A stretch of DNA of 51,172 bases, taken from assembly GCA_009777725.1 (NCBI GenBank), contig WRLG01000023.1, positions 1 to 51,172 of the forward strand, written 5' to 3'. The translations under genes and the position numbers were made by a program. This DNA comes from Oscillospiraceae bacterium (GTDB lineage Bacteria; Bacillota; Clostridia; Oscillospirales; Ruminococcaceae). This document shows, one piece after another, positions 1 to 7,891 of the stretch. The number at the start of each line of letters is the position of its first letter. The stretch's first letter is position 1. The notes beneath the pieces were generated by a model. It worked only from the letters and a program-made list of their open reading frames with translations, was not told the origin of the DNA and made no database searches.

Positions 1-110
1 TGTTTGCTATGAGGTTCCACCTGTTCCCATTCCGAACACAGTAGTTAAGCTCATATACGTCCACAATACTCGGACGGCGACGTCCCGGGAAGATAGATAA
101 ATGCCGACAT
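1..110 (+). rRNA. rrf: 5S ribosomal RNA, 5' end truncated by window edge
   Basis: The sequence carries the hallmark 5S block CCCATTCCGAACAC followed by AGTTAAGCTC, and later the GGACGGCGACGTCCC-type helix. The 3' strand of the terminal helix, ATGCCGACAT, is at 101-110. Its 5' partner should start a few bases before position 1, so the gene is nearly complete but clipped. It is presumably the end of a 16S-23S-5S operon lying upstream. A tRNA follows 70 bases later. Confidence 0.9.
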
Positions 111-180
111 CTTCTCTTTTTAAATAACTTGCAGCAGTTGGGGCTTTGCTCTAAGCTGTTGCTTGTTATTATGATTTTTC

Positions 181-257
181 GGACCATTAGCTCAGTTGGT
201 TAGAGCAACCGGCTCATAACCGGTTGGTCCGGGGTTCAAGTCCCTGATGGTCCACCA
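181..257 (+). tRNA. tRNA with CAT anticodon (elongator Met, or Ile2 if lysidine-modified)
   Basis: A full cloverleaf is visible. The acceptor arm GGACCAT at 181-187 pairs with ATGGTCC at 247-253, and ACCA follows, so CCA is encoded at 255-257. The anticodon stem 208-212/220-224 holds the loop CTCATAA with anticodon CAT at 215-217. The first pair is G-C, which excludes the initiator type (unpaired first base). Elongator tRNA-Met and tRNA-Ile2 share the CAT anticodon and cannot be separated by eye; identity elements for TilS would decide. Confidence 0.95.
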
Positions 258-277
258 AAATATTTGTTTGTATCGGC

Positions 278-323
278 ATTAAAAATAACGAGTTGGGCAT
301 TAAACCCGCTCGTTATTTTTAAT
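278..323 (+). terminator. Hairpin terminator of the rRNA/tRNA unit
   Basis: A perfect 15-bp inverted repeat (278-292 with 309-323) has a 16-base loop. The outer stem is A/T rich with a run of T in the right arm, so it could stop transcription in either direction. It sits between the tRNA and the next coding region. Confidence 0.75.
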
Positions 324-363
324 ATAGCTCGTTGATATTATAATTTTAAGGGTGCGTGTAACA

Positions 364-1410
364 GTGACCGGGTATTTAAAAACATTAATATCGCTATTGT
401 TTATCTTAGCCTTAGCCTCGTGCAGTCGTCAGACTGAGCCGGTGCTTACGCCTAAGGTTATAACGGACGAACCCGAAAAGACAGCAGCTGAAACCGAAGA
501 GGTTGTTGAGAAATTCACTATCGGCACGTTTACAGCGATTGAAGTGCCAATTGAAGAAACCTCCGTTGAGAGTGTTATAATCACAGCTCCTAAAGCAGAG
601 TTTGAGGGGCTTTCGCCATCCAATAAGCTGGCAATTACAACACACGGTATTAATGAGGAAGATGAAAAATATTCGGTTATACTTGATGATTTGAACGCTT
701 TTTTCGCAGAGTACGGTGAAAATGCGGGCTTTTTATACTATAATATAGATACGGGTGCTTCTTTTGAATACAATGCCGATGAGAGGCTTGCGGCTGCCAG
801 CATAATAAAAGCACCTTATTCAAGGGCTGTTTTAGGTGCTGAATCCGATTTGACAAGAACCTTTGAAATGACGGAGGAGCTGCTTAATTCCCCGAGCGAG
901 CTTATAGGCGGCAAGCCCGTAGGCAGTTTGTTTACGATTGAGGAGCTTATCAAAGCCGCGATTGTCAGAAGCGATAACACTGCCTTCAAAATGCTTTACC
1001 ATTATTTGGGTTATTCTGATTTCAATGAGTATTCGCAAAGCTTGAATATCCCCCACCGAATGACGGATGAAAACTATTGGTTTCGCTTATCGGCGCGCCA
1101 AACCTCTGTATATTTTAAGGAGATGTATTATTTTTCAAAGCAGCACATAAACGGCGGATTTTTGCACGAATGTTTAACAAACACTCAATACAATCTTTTT
1201 AGGCAGGAGCTTTCGGAATATACCGTAGCCGGAAAATACGGATACCTGCTACAGGACGAATATTACACCTTGGGTTGTGCTTCAATCGTTTACGCGGAGT
1301 CACCTTATATAATAGTCGGATATGTGCGGGGTTATGCCGAGGAGCCTCTTGATGAAAATTTTTTCCGCAAGGCGGCTGGGCTTACCAATTCTTTACATAT
1401 AGCCCTGTAA
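364..1410 (+). CDS. Lipoprotein serine hydrolase, class A beta-lactamase fold
   Basis: The N-terminus has a hydrophobic stretch ending in the lipobox LASC, so the mature protein should be a lipid-anchored exported protein; a low-complexity Glu/Thr-rich linker of about 60 residues follows. The beta-lactamase-like domain shows SIIK (SxxK nucleophile), SDN, and K-Y-G in the place of KTG, at about residues 146, 203 and 291. I see no clear ExxLN motif (Glu166), so hydrolysis of beta-lactams is doubtful; a peptidoglycan-sensing or carboxypeptidase-like role is equally possible. The longest reading frame opens with GTG at 352, but the only Shine-Dalgarno-like AAGGG (348-352) overlaps that codon, so GTG 364 with an 11-base gap is preferred. 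It is followed by a promoter for prfA, so it is probably monocistronic. Confidence 0.8.
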   Translation: MTGYLKTLISLLFILALASCSRQTEPVLTPKVITDEPEKTAAETEEVVEKFTIGTFTAIEVPIEETSVESVIITAPKAEFEGLSPSNKLAITTHGINEEDEKYSVILDDLNAFFAEYGENAGFLYYNIDTGASFEYNADERLAAASIIKAPYSRAVLGAESDLTRTFEMTEELLNSPSELIGGKPVGSLFTIEELIKAAIVRSDNTAFKMLYHYLGYSDFNEYSQSLNIPHRMTDENYWFRLSARQTSVYFKEMYYFSKQHINGGFLHECLTNTQYNLFRQELSEYTVAGKYGYLLQDEYYTLGCASIVYAESPYIIVGYVRGYAEEPLDENFFRKAAGLTNSLHIAL

Positions 1411-1439
1411 AATCAACGAGGTTTATTTACAATTTTTTA

Positions 1440-1468
1440 TTGCTTTTGTAAGCAAATAATGGTATAAT
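1440..1468 (+). promoter_or_regulatory. Sigma-A promoter for prfA
   Basis: TTGCTT (1440-1445) and TATAAT (1463-1468) are separated by 17 bases. The leader to prfA is about 115 bases and I see no riboswitch or T-box in it. Confidence 0.65.
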
Positions 1469-1593
1469 AGATTTATGCCGCTAAGGGGTATATATGGAGC
1501 GGAGGGTCTGAAAAAAATCCAAAATTAAAACAGGTAGGGGGAACGAGACCGTGCTGATTTTATTAACCGTTTGTATACAGGCGGAGCATGGTC

Positions 1594-2670
1594 ATGATTA
1601 TGTTTGATAAATTAAAGCTGACGGACGAGCGGTATGAGGAAATAAGCACGAAGCTTGCAGAGCCGGAGGTAGTTGCGGATAATAAGCTTTACGCCTCTTT
1701 AATGAAAGAATACAAAAGCCTCACTCCCGTAATTGATAAATACAGAGAATATCTTAAACATTCAAAAGCAATTGAAGAAGCGCGGGAAATGATGGACGAT
1801 GGAGCTCTTGACAAGGATATGAGGGAATTAGCAAGGGCGGAATACGATGAATCAAAAGAAAAGCTTGATGTTATAAATGAGGAGCTGAAAATTCTTTTGC
1901 TCCCGACCGACCCTAACGATGATAAAAACGTAATAGTCGAAATTCGCGGCGGCGCGGGGGGCGAGGAGGCTTCGCTTTTTGCGGGCTCGCTTTATCGTAT
2001 GTATACGATGTATGCCGAGGCGCGGCGGTGGAAATCGGAAACGCTTAACGCGAACGAAACAGGGCTTGGCGGGTATAAGGAAATCAGCTTTTTAATCAGC
2101 GGCGAGGGGGCGTATTCGCGACTTAAATATGAAAGCGGCGTTCACAGGGTTCAAAGAGTTCCCGAAACCGAATCGCAGGGGCGGGTGCATACCTCTACCG
2201 TTACCGTAGCTGTTCTTGCCGAAGCGGACGAGGTTGAGTTCGAAATTAATCCCGCCGACCTTAAAATTGATGTGTTCAGGGCATCGGGCGCAGGGGGGCA
2301 ACATATTAACAAAACCGAATCCGCCGTTAGGATTACTCATCTGCCTTCGGGCGTAGTCGTTGAATGTCAAGATGAGCGAAGCCAGCATAAAAATAAAGAC
2401 AGGGCTATGAAAATATTACGCTCCAAGCTATACGAGGCATTACAGCAGGAGCAGGCGGACGCAATCGCCTCCGAGCGCAAATCCCAAGTAGGGACGGGGA
2501 GCCGCTCCGAGCGGATAAGGACATACAACTTCCCCGAAAGCAGACTTACCGACCACAGAATCGGCTTGACGATTTATCGCCTTGAACATATTCTCAACGG
2601 GAATTTAGATGAGGTAATCGATGCTCTTGCAACCGCTGACCAAGCGGCTAAATTGGGGGGAGGGGTTTAG
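1594..2670 (+). CDS. prfA: Peptide chain release factor 1
   Basis: RF1 recognises UAA and UAG in the ribosomal A site and triggers peptidyl-tRNA hydrolysis. The GAGGQ motif (in SGAGGQHINKTESAV) is the catalytic loop. RF1 rather than RF2 is indicated by RVHTSTVTVAV and by RSERIRTYNFPESR, where RF2 has different residues. Three in-frame ATG codons lie at 1588, 1594 and 1600. The ribosome binding site AGGCGGAG (1579-1586) is too close to the first; the second has a 7-base gap. The third would give an N-terminus (MFDKLKLTDERYEEI) that aligns best with Bacillus RF1, so the true start is 1594 or 1600. The usual partner prmC (release-factor methyltransferase) is absent next to it. Confidence 0.97.
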   Translation: MIMFDKLKLTDERYEEISTKLAEPEVVADNKLYASLMKEYKSLTPVIDKYREYLKHSKAIEEAREMMDDGALDKDMRELARAEYDESKEKLDVINEELKILLLPTDPNDDKNVIVEIRGGAGGEEASLFAGSLYRMYTMYAEARRWKSETLNANETGLGGYKEISFLISGEGAYSRLKYESGVHRVQRVPETESQGRVHTSTVTVAVLAEADEVEFEINPADLKIDVFRASGAGGQHINKTESAVRITHLPSGVVVECQDERSQHKNKDRAMKILRSKLYEALQQEQADAIASERKSQVGTGSRSERIRTYNFPESRLTDHRIGLTIYRLEHILNGNLDEVIDALATADQAAKLGGGV

Positions 2671-2671
2671 A

Positions 2672-2848
2672 ATGGAGTGTTTACAAATGAAGTATGAATA
2701 CAAATTTGTACTGTTTCAAGACTACGATTTTGCTACTCAGACGGAATTTAACAAATTAGGTGCTGACGGTTGGGAACTTATACATCTTATAAATGTGAAT
2801 ACAAGTAGACGGGGTATTTTTAAGCGTATAATAAATGAGAGGGGTTAA
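2672..2848 (+). CDS. Small DUF4177-like protein
   Basis: This 58-residue protein starts two bases after the prfA stop, behind the run GGGGGGAGGGG that acts as ribosome binding site. The core reads YEYKFVLF, then LGADGWELIHL, and ends near IFKRI, the pattern of the DUF4177 family (short beta-rich proteins of unknown function). It is apparently co-transcribed with prfA and leads into a toxin-antitoxin pair. A second ATG at 2687 is possible. Function unknown. Confidence 0.7.
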   Translation: MECLQMKYEYKFVLFQDYDFATQTEFNKLGADGWELIHLINVNTSRRGIFKRIINERG

Positions 2849-2852
2849 GCTT

Positions 2853-3104
2853 ATGACAGAAAAAATTATGAATATTAGTGCTGTTCCTTCATATTTGGTA
2901 ACAACCTTAAAAGTAAAAAATGTAAAGGTGAGAGAATCTGACCGCGTTATAACTATCATGCCTGTTGACGGAGTAATGACAGAAAAAAATTTTAGCTGTC
3001 CTTTTCTGGGTATAGCTATTGACAGCACTCTGACAGTGGATAAATTTCTTGAATGGAAACGTGAAGAAAGGGAAATGGAATATGAAAAAGAGCTACGTTC
3101 TTGA
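2853..3104 (+). CDS. Putative antitoxin of a VapBC-type module
   Basis: The 83-residue protein begins at ATG 2853, 4 bases after the preceding stop, with a GAGAGGGG ribosome binding site. It overlaps the PIN-domain gene by 23 bases, the usual antitoxin-first arrangement of toxin-antitoxin operons. The C-terminal part is highly charged (KREEREMEYEKELRS), as expected for an antitoxin tail that wraps the toxin. I do not recognise its DNA-binding fold, so the antitoxin call rests on position and size. Confidence 0.6.
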   Translation: MTEKIMNISAVPSYLVTTLKVKNVKVRESDRVITIMPVDGVMTEKNFSCPFLGIAIDSTLTVDKFLEWKREEREMEYEKELRS

Positions 3105-3498
3105 CGCGTGTGCTCTGATTGCGGCAATTAAGCAAGAGAACGGCGCGTTAGCTGTTGCAGAATTATACGAAGAAGCTGTTAACGGAAAGGCAGACATTAT
3201 TATAAATAAAGTAAATTTACTTGAAGTTTATTATGGTTTTCGGCGTGAATATGGCGAAGAGTACGCAGATAAAATCCTCAATAGCGTTATAAATTCAATC
3301 GTTAATATTTCTGACATCAATATTGAAACATTGATTGAAGCAGGGCGCATAAAGTCGAAATACCGCCGTATATCCCTTGCTGATTCAATTGCTCTTGCAG
3401 AAGCATCAGTTCGGTTAGGTTATCTTGTTACGTCAGACCATCACGAAATGGATGTGTTGGATGAAGCGGGTCTTGTCAAATTTTTATGGATTAGGTAG
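3082..3498 (+). CDS. vapC: PIN-domain ribonuclease toxin, VapC type
   Basis: The 138-residue protein has the PIN acidic residues in order: Asp in VLDACAL near the N-terminus, Glu in NLLEVYY, Asp in SLADSIAL and Asp in TSDHHEMD near the C-terminus. VapC toxins cleave specific tRNAs or rRNA when not bound by their antitoxin. The start ATG 3082 is chosen because AAAGGGA (3067-3073) sits 8 bases upstream; the longer open frame from 3049 would read through the antitoxin without a binding site. It is translationally coupled to the gene before it. Confidence 0.85.
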   Translation: MKKSYVLDACALIAAIKQENGALAVAELYEEAVNGKADIIINKVNLLEVYYGFRREYGEEYADKILNSVINSIVNISDINIETLIEAGRIKSKYRRISLADSIALAEASVRLGYLVTSDHHEMDVLDEAGLVKFLWIR

Positions 3499-3519
3499 CA
3501 ATATTCGGAGGTGAAGACG

Positions 3520-3656
3520 ATGATTAACAGACCTTTAATAAGCGAAAAGTTTACGACAGGCAAGATTATTTCATGGGCGATGATGTGAAGAAAGAAAAAG
3601 TCGTCTACCTTTCAGGTTACAGTTGTGAGGATTATAATATTAACGGAGGTATTTAA
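3520..3656 (+). pseudogene. Frameshifted mini-gene between vapC and the cupin gene
   Basis: An ATG at 3520 has an excellent ribosome binding site (CGGAGGTGA at 3506-3514), but its frame stops after 22 codons at 3588. In the frame one base over, an open stretch continues (VYDRQDYFMGDDVKKEKVVY...) and ends with TAA at 3654-3656, one base before the next ATG. The total, 137 bases, is one short of 46 codons. Restoring one base near 3549-3551 would join both parts into a 45-residue protein. Alternatively the first 22-codon peptide is itself the product. No family recognised. Confidence 0.45.
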
Positions 3657-3657
3657 A

Positions 3658-4164
3658 ATGCAAAAAACAACTATTTCAAACGTGAAAAGTGCGGAGTTTC
3701 AGACCGCAAATCTTAACGAGTTCTTTGAACCCGGAAAAGAACACAAACGCTCTTTTGAGTATCAAAAAAGTGCAGTCAGCAACCCTTTCACCGCAGGCGC
3801 GGGGAAGCTCTCTGTCTGCTTTTACACCTTGCAACCGGGGAAAGCCAACTATCCGTATCATTATCATTTGGGGAGCGAGGAAGTGTTCTACATCATAAGC
3901 GGCAGCGGTACGCTTAAGACTCCCGATGGCGAAAAAGCTGTTTCGGAGGGTGATGTAATCGTTATGCCCGCGAACGAATCGGGCGCGCATATGCTGATTA
4001 ACACTTCAAATGCACCATTAGTGTATCTTGATGTTGACACCGTGGATTTAACCGCTCCGGAAGCGGCTGTTTACCCCGATTCGGGGAAAATTATGATTTG
4101 GAAAAATGACTTGCGAAGGGCGTTTAAGTTGAGCGATGAAGCGAATTATCTTGAGGGAGAGTAG
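3658..4164 (+). CDS. Cupin-domain protein
   Basis: The 168-residue protein holds one cupin barrel: motif 1 is YPYHYHLGSEEVFYIISGSG (the His and Glu metal ligands are present) and motif 2 lies around GDVIVMPANESGAHMLIN. The start ATG 3658 follows GGAGGT with a suitable gap. Single-domain cupins of this type bind a metal and often act on sugars or small acids, but the substrate cannot be read from the sequence. It is 3 bases from an SDR gene, so the two probably form one unit. Confidence 0.85.
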   Translation: MQKTTISNVKSAEFQTANLNEFFEPGKEHKRSFEYQKSAVSNPFTAGAGKLSVCFYTLQPGKANYPYHYHLGSEEVFYIISGSGTLKTPDGEKAVSEGDVIVMPANESGAHMLINTSNAPLVYLDVDTVDLTAPEAAVYPDSGKIMIWKNDLRRAFKLSDEANYLEGE

Positions 4165-4167
4165 TAA

Positions 4168-4980
4168 ATGAATTTAAGCCTGCAAAACAAAACAGCCATA
4201 ATCACAGGCACAAACAACCCGCAGGGCATAGGAGCGGCAATCGCCCTTGCTTTTGCGCGTGAGGGAGTTCGCCTTGCACTCGTTTATAAGAAAATCCCTC
4301 ACAGTTATGACGAGAGCAAAACCAAAGCTGACGGAGTTGACCGTTATTTTAAAGCAAACAGCGGCGATATGGCTGAAGTTGAAGAGCAATTACGCGCATT
4401 GAACGCCGAATATATTATCTTAGAGAGCGATATTTCAAACGAGCAATGTGTCAAGGCTCTTTTCGACCGTGTGAGCAAGCGTTTCGGCAAGGTGGATATT
4501 CTTGTAAACAATGCCGCCGCAGCTGATGACGGCGACAATGATACCATCGAAACATTAACGCAAAATGTAATTGATGAAACTTTTGCCGTGAACGTCAGAG
4601 GTACGCTTTTAATGACTTGTGAATTTGTTAAACGGCGCGGCGATTACGGGCGCATTATAAATTTTTCAACCGATGCGGCTCAGGCTTTCCCCGGCGTGCA
4701 GATTACTTATTCCGCAAGCAAAGCGGCTATTGAAGCATTTACGCGAAGCATTGCAATCGGTGTCGGGAAATATAATATTACTGTAAATTGCATCGCTCCC
4801 GGACCAACGCAAACAGGCTGGATTGACGATGAATTAGCTAATGCCGTTCTGCCGACAATTCCGCTCGGCAAACTGATTCAGCCGCAAGATATAGCCCAAA
4901 CAGCGTTATTCCTTGCAAGTGAACATGCCGCAATGGTAACGGGGCAAGTTATAAAAGTAAGCGGCGGACATGCTTTGTAA
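4168..4980 (+). CDS. Short-chain dehydrogenase/reductase (FabG-like)
   Basis: The 270-residue classical SDR has the dinucleotide loop with NPQGIGAA, the NNAAA motif, the catalytic Ser region INFSTDAA and YSASK with Tyr and Lys, and a C-terminal end VTGQVIKVSGGHAL typical of 3-oxoacyl-ACP reductase-like enzymes. The loop TGTNNPQGIG is slightly longer than standard TGxxxGIG. The binding site GGGAGAG precedes ATG 4168. Substrate unknown; the cupin upstream suggests a small carbohydrate or polyketide-like substrate, which is inference. Confidence 0.88.
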   Translation: MNLSLQNKTAIITGTNNPQGIGAAIALAFAREGVRLALVYKKIPHSYDESKTKADGVDRYFKANSGDMAEVEEQLRALNAEYIILESDISNEQCVKALFDRVSKRFGKVDILVNNAAAADDGDNDTIETLTQNVIDETFAVNVRGTLLMTCEFVKRRGDYGRIINFSTDAAQAFPGVQITYSASKAAIEAFTRSIAIGVGKYNITVNCIAPGPTQTGWIDDELANAVLPTIPLGKLIQPQDIAQTALFLASEHAAMVTGQVIKVSGGHAL

Positions 4981-6015
4981 ATGTTTTCGGGAGTGAGTAT
5001 AATAGATACAAAAATTCTATCATCAAATGACGACTGTATACAGCTTGCGGCGGATTGTATAAACAAAGGCGAAATTGTAGCCATACCTACGGAAACGGTA
5101 TACGGATTAGCGGCGGATGCACTGAATGAAAACGCCGTCAAAAAAATATTCAAAGCAAAGGGCAGACCTTACGATAACCCGCTAATTGTCCACATAGCCG
5201 AAATTGCCGACATGGACAAATACGCCCAAAAAATCCCGAATACAGCTTATATGCTTGCCAAAAAATTCTGCCCCGGTCCTCTTACCATGGTGTTGCTCAA
5301 AAGAGCTTTTGTGCCGGATATTACAAGCGGCGGACTTGATACGGTAGCACTTCGCATACCCTCTGACCAAACGGCTTTGGCTCTTATCAAAGCAAGCCGA
5401 AAACCGCTTGCCGCCCCCTCCGCCAATATATCGGGAAGCCCAAGCCCTACAAAGGCGGAGCATGTTATGCGGGATTTGGGCGGGAAAATATCCGCCGTAA
5501 TTGACGGGGGAGCTTGCAGGGTCGGGATTGAAAGCACGGTTATTTCGTTTGAAAGTGATGGCGTAAGGATTTTGCGCCCGGGTGCAGTCACGGCGGAGGC
5601 TATTGAGCGGCTTGGTGTAAGAGTTTATCATGACAAAAGTATTACCACGGAAATAAAAAGCGGAGAAAAGGCTTTATCCCCCGGCATGAAATATAGGCAT
5701 TATTCGCCCAAAGCGGAGGTTACAATCGTTGAGGGGAATTTTGAGAGTTTTGTTAAATATATGTCAAGCAATATAAGCGAGGGCGTTTACGCTGTAATTT
5801 TTGACAGCGATGCCGAAAGCTACCCTTTTGAGAATTATTTTACCTACGGCGATACATCTGAGGAAACGGCGGCAAGGCTGTACGAAGCTTTGCGCGGATT
5901 AGACGATGCGGGGGCGAAGCGGGGTTTTGTCAGAGCTCCCTCAAAAACAGGAATCGGGCTTGCGGTTTATAACAGACTTTTAAGGGCGGCGGAGTTTAGG
6001 GTGGTTAACAGTTAA
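4981..6015 (+). CDS. ywlC: L-threonylcarbamoyladenylate synthase (Sua5/YwlC type)
   Basis: This enzyme makes threonylcarbamoyl-AMP from threonine, bicarbonate and ATP for the t6A37 modification of tRNAs reading ANN codons. The N-terminal YrdC domain shows IPTETVYGLAADA, KGRPYDNPLIVHI and APSANISGSPSPT. After about residue 215 a linker (LSPGMKYRHYSPKAEV) leads into the extra Sua5 domain, so it is the long two-domain form at 344 residues. It begins directly after the SDR stop. The last codons (VVNS) lie in a period-7 GTTAACA repeat that crosses the gene end. Confidence 0.95.
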   Translation: MFSGVSIIDTKILSSNDDCIQLAADCINKGEIVAIPTETVYGLAADALNENAVKKIFKAKGRPYDNPLIVHIAEIADMDKYAQKIPNTAYMLAKKFCPGPLTMVLLKRAFVPDITSGGLDTVALRIPSDQTALALIKASRKPLAAPSANISGSPSPTKAEHVMRDLGGKISAVIDGGACRVGIESTVISFESDGVRILRPGAVTAEAIERLGVRVYHDKSITTEIKSGEKALSPGMKYRHYSPKAEVTIVEGNFESFVKYMSSNISEGVYAVIFDSDAESYPFENYFTYGDTSEETAARLYEALRGLDDAGAKRGFVRAPSKTGIGLAVYNRLLRAAEFRVVNS

Positions 6016-6032
6016 CGAGGAGGTCTATTATT

Positions 6033-6251
6033 ATGTATCAAACAATGCAGGAAATTGAGGCTCAATATGACGGGAAATTTGTTTGTATTATTAATTACAA
6101 AGAGGACAAATATTATGACATTATAGGCGGAGAGGTTATAGCCGCGAGCGAAGACCAAGAAGCCATACTTGATGCTTGGGCAAAAAGCAACGGCGGGCAT
6201 TTTGAATATATAGGTGAATTTCCCGATGAGGAAGGGGGCTTTTTACTTTAA
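6033..6251 (+). CDS. Small partner protein of the retropepsin-like gene
   Basis: A 72-residue acidic protein with binding site GAGGAGG. It contains KFVCIINYKEDKYYDIIGGEVIAAS and ends IGEFPDEEGGFLL. Its stop codon overlaps the next ATG (TAATG at 6249-6253), so translation is coupled to the aspartyl protease gene. Small proteins of this build commonly precede single-domain retropepsin-like genes; whether it is a substrate, inhibitor or chaperone is unknown. Confidence 0.7.
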   Translation: MYQTMQEIEAQYDGKFVCIINYKEDKYYDIIGGEVIAASEDQEAILDAWAKSNGGHFEYIGEFPDEEGGFLL

Positions 6252-6646
6252 TGGAACAGCTCCGAATAAAAATTATAAGGGATTTGATGTATTCAAAGGT
6301 CAAATTTTGGAGTGTGATTGATAACGAATACCTTTCTCTGCGAGTACTTGTTGACACCGGCGCGAGAATTACTACGTTCTCAGATTCGGCGTTAAAAAGA
6401 CTTGGTTATATAACTGACAAAAAGCCTGTAACCATAAGAACAGGCGGAGGAATCGCCACAGCAAATGAAGTAACAATACCTAAAATCCAAATCGGAACGG
6501 TTGAGCTGACAAATGTAACGGCACATTCTAATGAATTTCTTGATAACTTTAAAATTAAAGGTATCCTCGGAATGAACGTACTTAGCCAATTTATTTTTAC
6601 CGTAAATTTGAATGATAATATTATAATATTGAATAGACGTAACTAA
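6251..6646 (+). CDS. Retropepsin-like aspartic protease (clan AA)
   Basis: The 131-residue protein has one catalytic motif VDTGA (about residue 35-39) followed by ITTFSDSALKRLGY, and later the ILGMNVLSQF segment equivalent to the ILG(R/M)D region of retropepsins. One half-site is present, so activity would need a homodimer as in retroviral proteases. No signal peptide or membrane segment is visible, so it should act in the cytoplasm. It overlaps the preceding small gene by one base. Substrate unknown. Confidence 0.8.
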   Translation: MEQLRIKIIRDLMYSKVKFWSVIDNEYLSLRVLVDTGARITTFSDSALKRLGYITDKKPVTIRTGGGIATANEVTIPKIQIGTVELTNVTAHSNEFLDNFKIKGILGMNVLSQFIFTVNLNDNIIILNRRN

Positions 6647-6667
6647 TAAAAGTGAAAGGAATCCGGC

Positions 6668-7312
6668 ATGATGGGGATGTCTGAAAATACAATTGTGATT
6701 GGTTTGACGGGGCAGAGCGGGGCGGGGAAAACCACCGTATGCGAGGTTTTTGAAGAAAACGGCTATGACATTGTCAATGCCGATTTAATCGCGCGCGAAG
6801 TTACCGCGCCGGGTTCGCCCTGTTTGGGCGAGCTTGCCGAATGCTTCGGAGATGAAATTATAGATGAAAAGGGCGGGCTGAACAGGCGCGCCTTGGCTGA
6901 TATTGTATTCAACGATGAGGAAAGGTTGAAGCAGTTAAACGGAATCACCTACCCTTACATAACGTATGAGATACTTAGGATAATCAAAATGCTGTCCTGC
7001 AAAAGCTCCGAGGGCAGGGGTTACGTGCTTTTGGATGCACCTACCCTGTTTGAAAGCCGCGCCGATGATTTTTGCGACTTGATTATCAGCGTAACGGCTA
7101 CCGAAAAAAACCGCTCCAGACGCATTTTTGAACGGGACGGATTAAGCGATGAACAGATTAAAGGCAGGTTTTCATCCCAGCGTTCAGAGCGTTTTTTTAT
7201 CAACCGCTCTGATTTTATCATTAAGAATAATAAATCAATAGACGCTTTGAAAGAAAAAGCGAAAGAGGTATCCGATAAGATTAAGGAGTATTATGAAGCA
7301 GAAAAGCCGTAG
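6668..7312 (+). CDS. coaE: Dephospho-CoA kinase
   Basis: CoaE phosphorylates the 3' hydroxyl of dephospho-CoA in the last step of coenzyme A synthesis. The Walker A loop GLTGQSGAGKTT is near the N-terminus, followed by DADLIAREV-like NADLIAREVTAPGSP, LDAPTLFES, and the C-terminal RFSSQ. Length 214 is slightly above the usual 200. AAAGGA lies 8 bases before ATG 6668. Its last 20 bases overlap the lytic transglycosylase start, so the two are co-translated. Confidence 0.95.
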   Translation: MMGMSENTIVIGLTGQSGAGKTTVCEVFEENGYDIVNADLIAREVTAPGSPCLGELAECFGDEIIDEKGGLNRRALADIVFNDEERLKQLNGITYPYITYEILRIIKMLSCKSSEGRGYVLLDAPTLFESRADDFCDLIISVTATEKNRSRRIFERDGLSDEQIKGRFSSQRSERFFINRSDFIIKNNKSIDALKEKAKEVSDKIKEYYEAEKP

Positions 7313-7868
7313 AAAAAAAAAGAACGCGCCGATAATACTGTTTCTTACAGCCGCCTTCATAGTCTGGCTTTTGTTTAATATTGGCGATTTAAGCAGAAGA
7401 TATATCTACCCGATTAAACATCAAGAATATGTGGAGCTATATTCCGAGCGGAATAATTTAGATAAATATTTGGTTTACGCTGTCATTAAAACCGAGAGCG
7501 CGTTTGATGAAAACGCCGTATCAAATGTCGGCGCGCGCGGGCTTATGCAGTTAATGGAGGAAGCGTTCGACTGGGTTAAATTCCGAATGAAGGACACGCG
7601 TGAGATTACCTACGAGGATATGTTTACGCCTAAATATAACATAGAATACGGGACATATCTGCTAATGCTTTTATATGAGGAATATCAAGACGAGAGAACA
7701 GCTTTGGCGGCTTATCATTCCGGCAGAAGCAATGTAAATAACTGGCTTAAAGACAAAAGCTACAGCAGTGACGGAAAAACCTTAAAGGAAATTCCGTCAA
7801 AGGCAACGGGACATTATGTGCATAAGGTTATGTCGGCATATGAGGCGTATACTAAATTATATTCTTAA
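7293..7868 (+). CDS. Membrane-anchored lytic transglycosylase (SLT domain)
   Basis: This protein cleaves the glycan strand of peptidoglycan with formation of 1,6-anhydro ends. A basic N-terminus (KQKSRRKKKN) is followed by one hydrophobic segment of about 20 residues, making an anchored extracellular enzyme. The catalytic Glu is in YAVIKTESAFDENAVS, then GARGLMQLM, and AAYHSG replaces the common AAYNAG. At 191 residues it is the minimal Slt70-type catalytic unit. The start overlaps coaE and has an AAGGAG binding site. Confidence 0.92.
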   Translation: MKQKSRRKKKNAPIILFLTAAFIVWLLFNIGDLSRRYIYPIKHQEYVELYSERNNLDKYLVYAVIKTESAFDENAVSNVGARGLMQLMEEAFDWVKFRMKDTREITYEDMFTPKYNIEYGTYLLMLLYEEYQDERTALAAYHSGRSNVNNWLKDKSYSSDGKTLKEIPSKATGHYVHKVMSAYEAYTKLYS

Positions 7869-7891
7869 AAAATAATAAAGGATGGGATGAC

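Noticed and set aside
1469-1593. Riboswitch or T-box in the prfA leader
   Set aside because: The leader is about 115 bases but shows no T-box motif, no recognisable aptamer core and no terminator hairpin.
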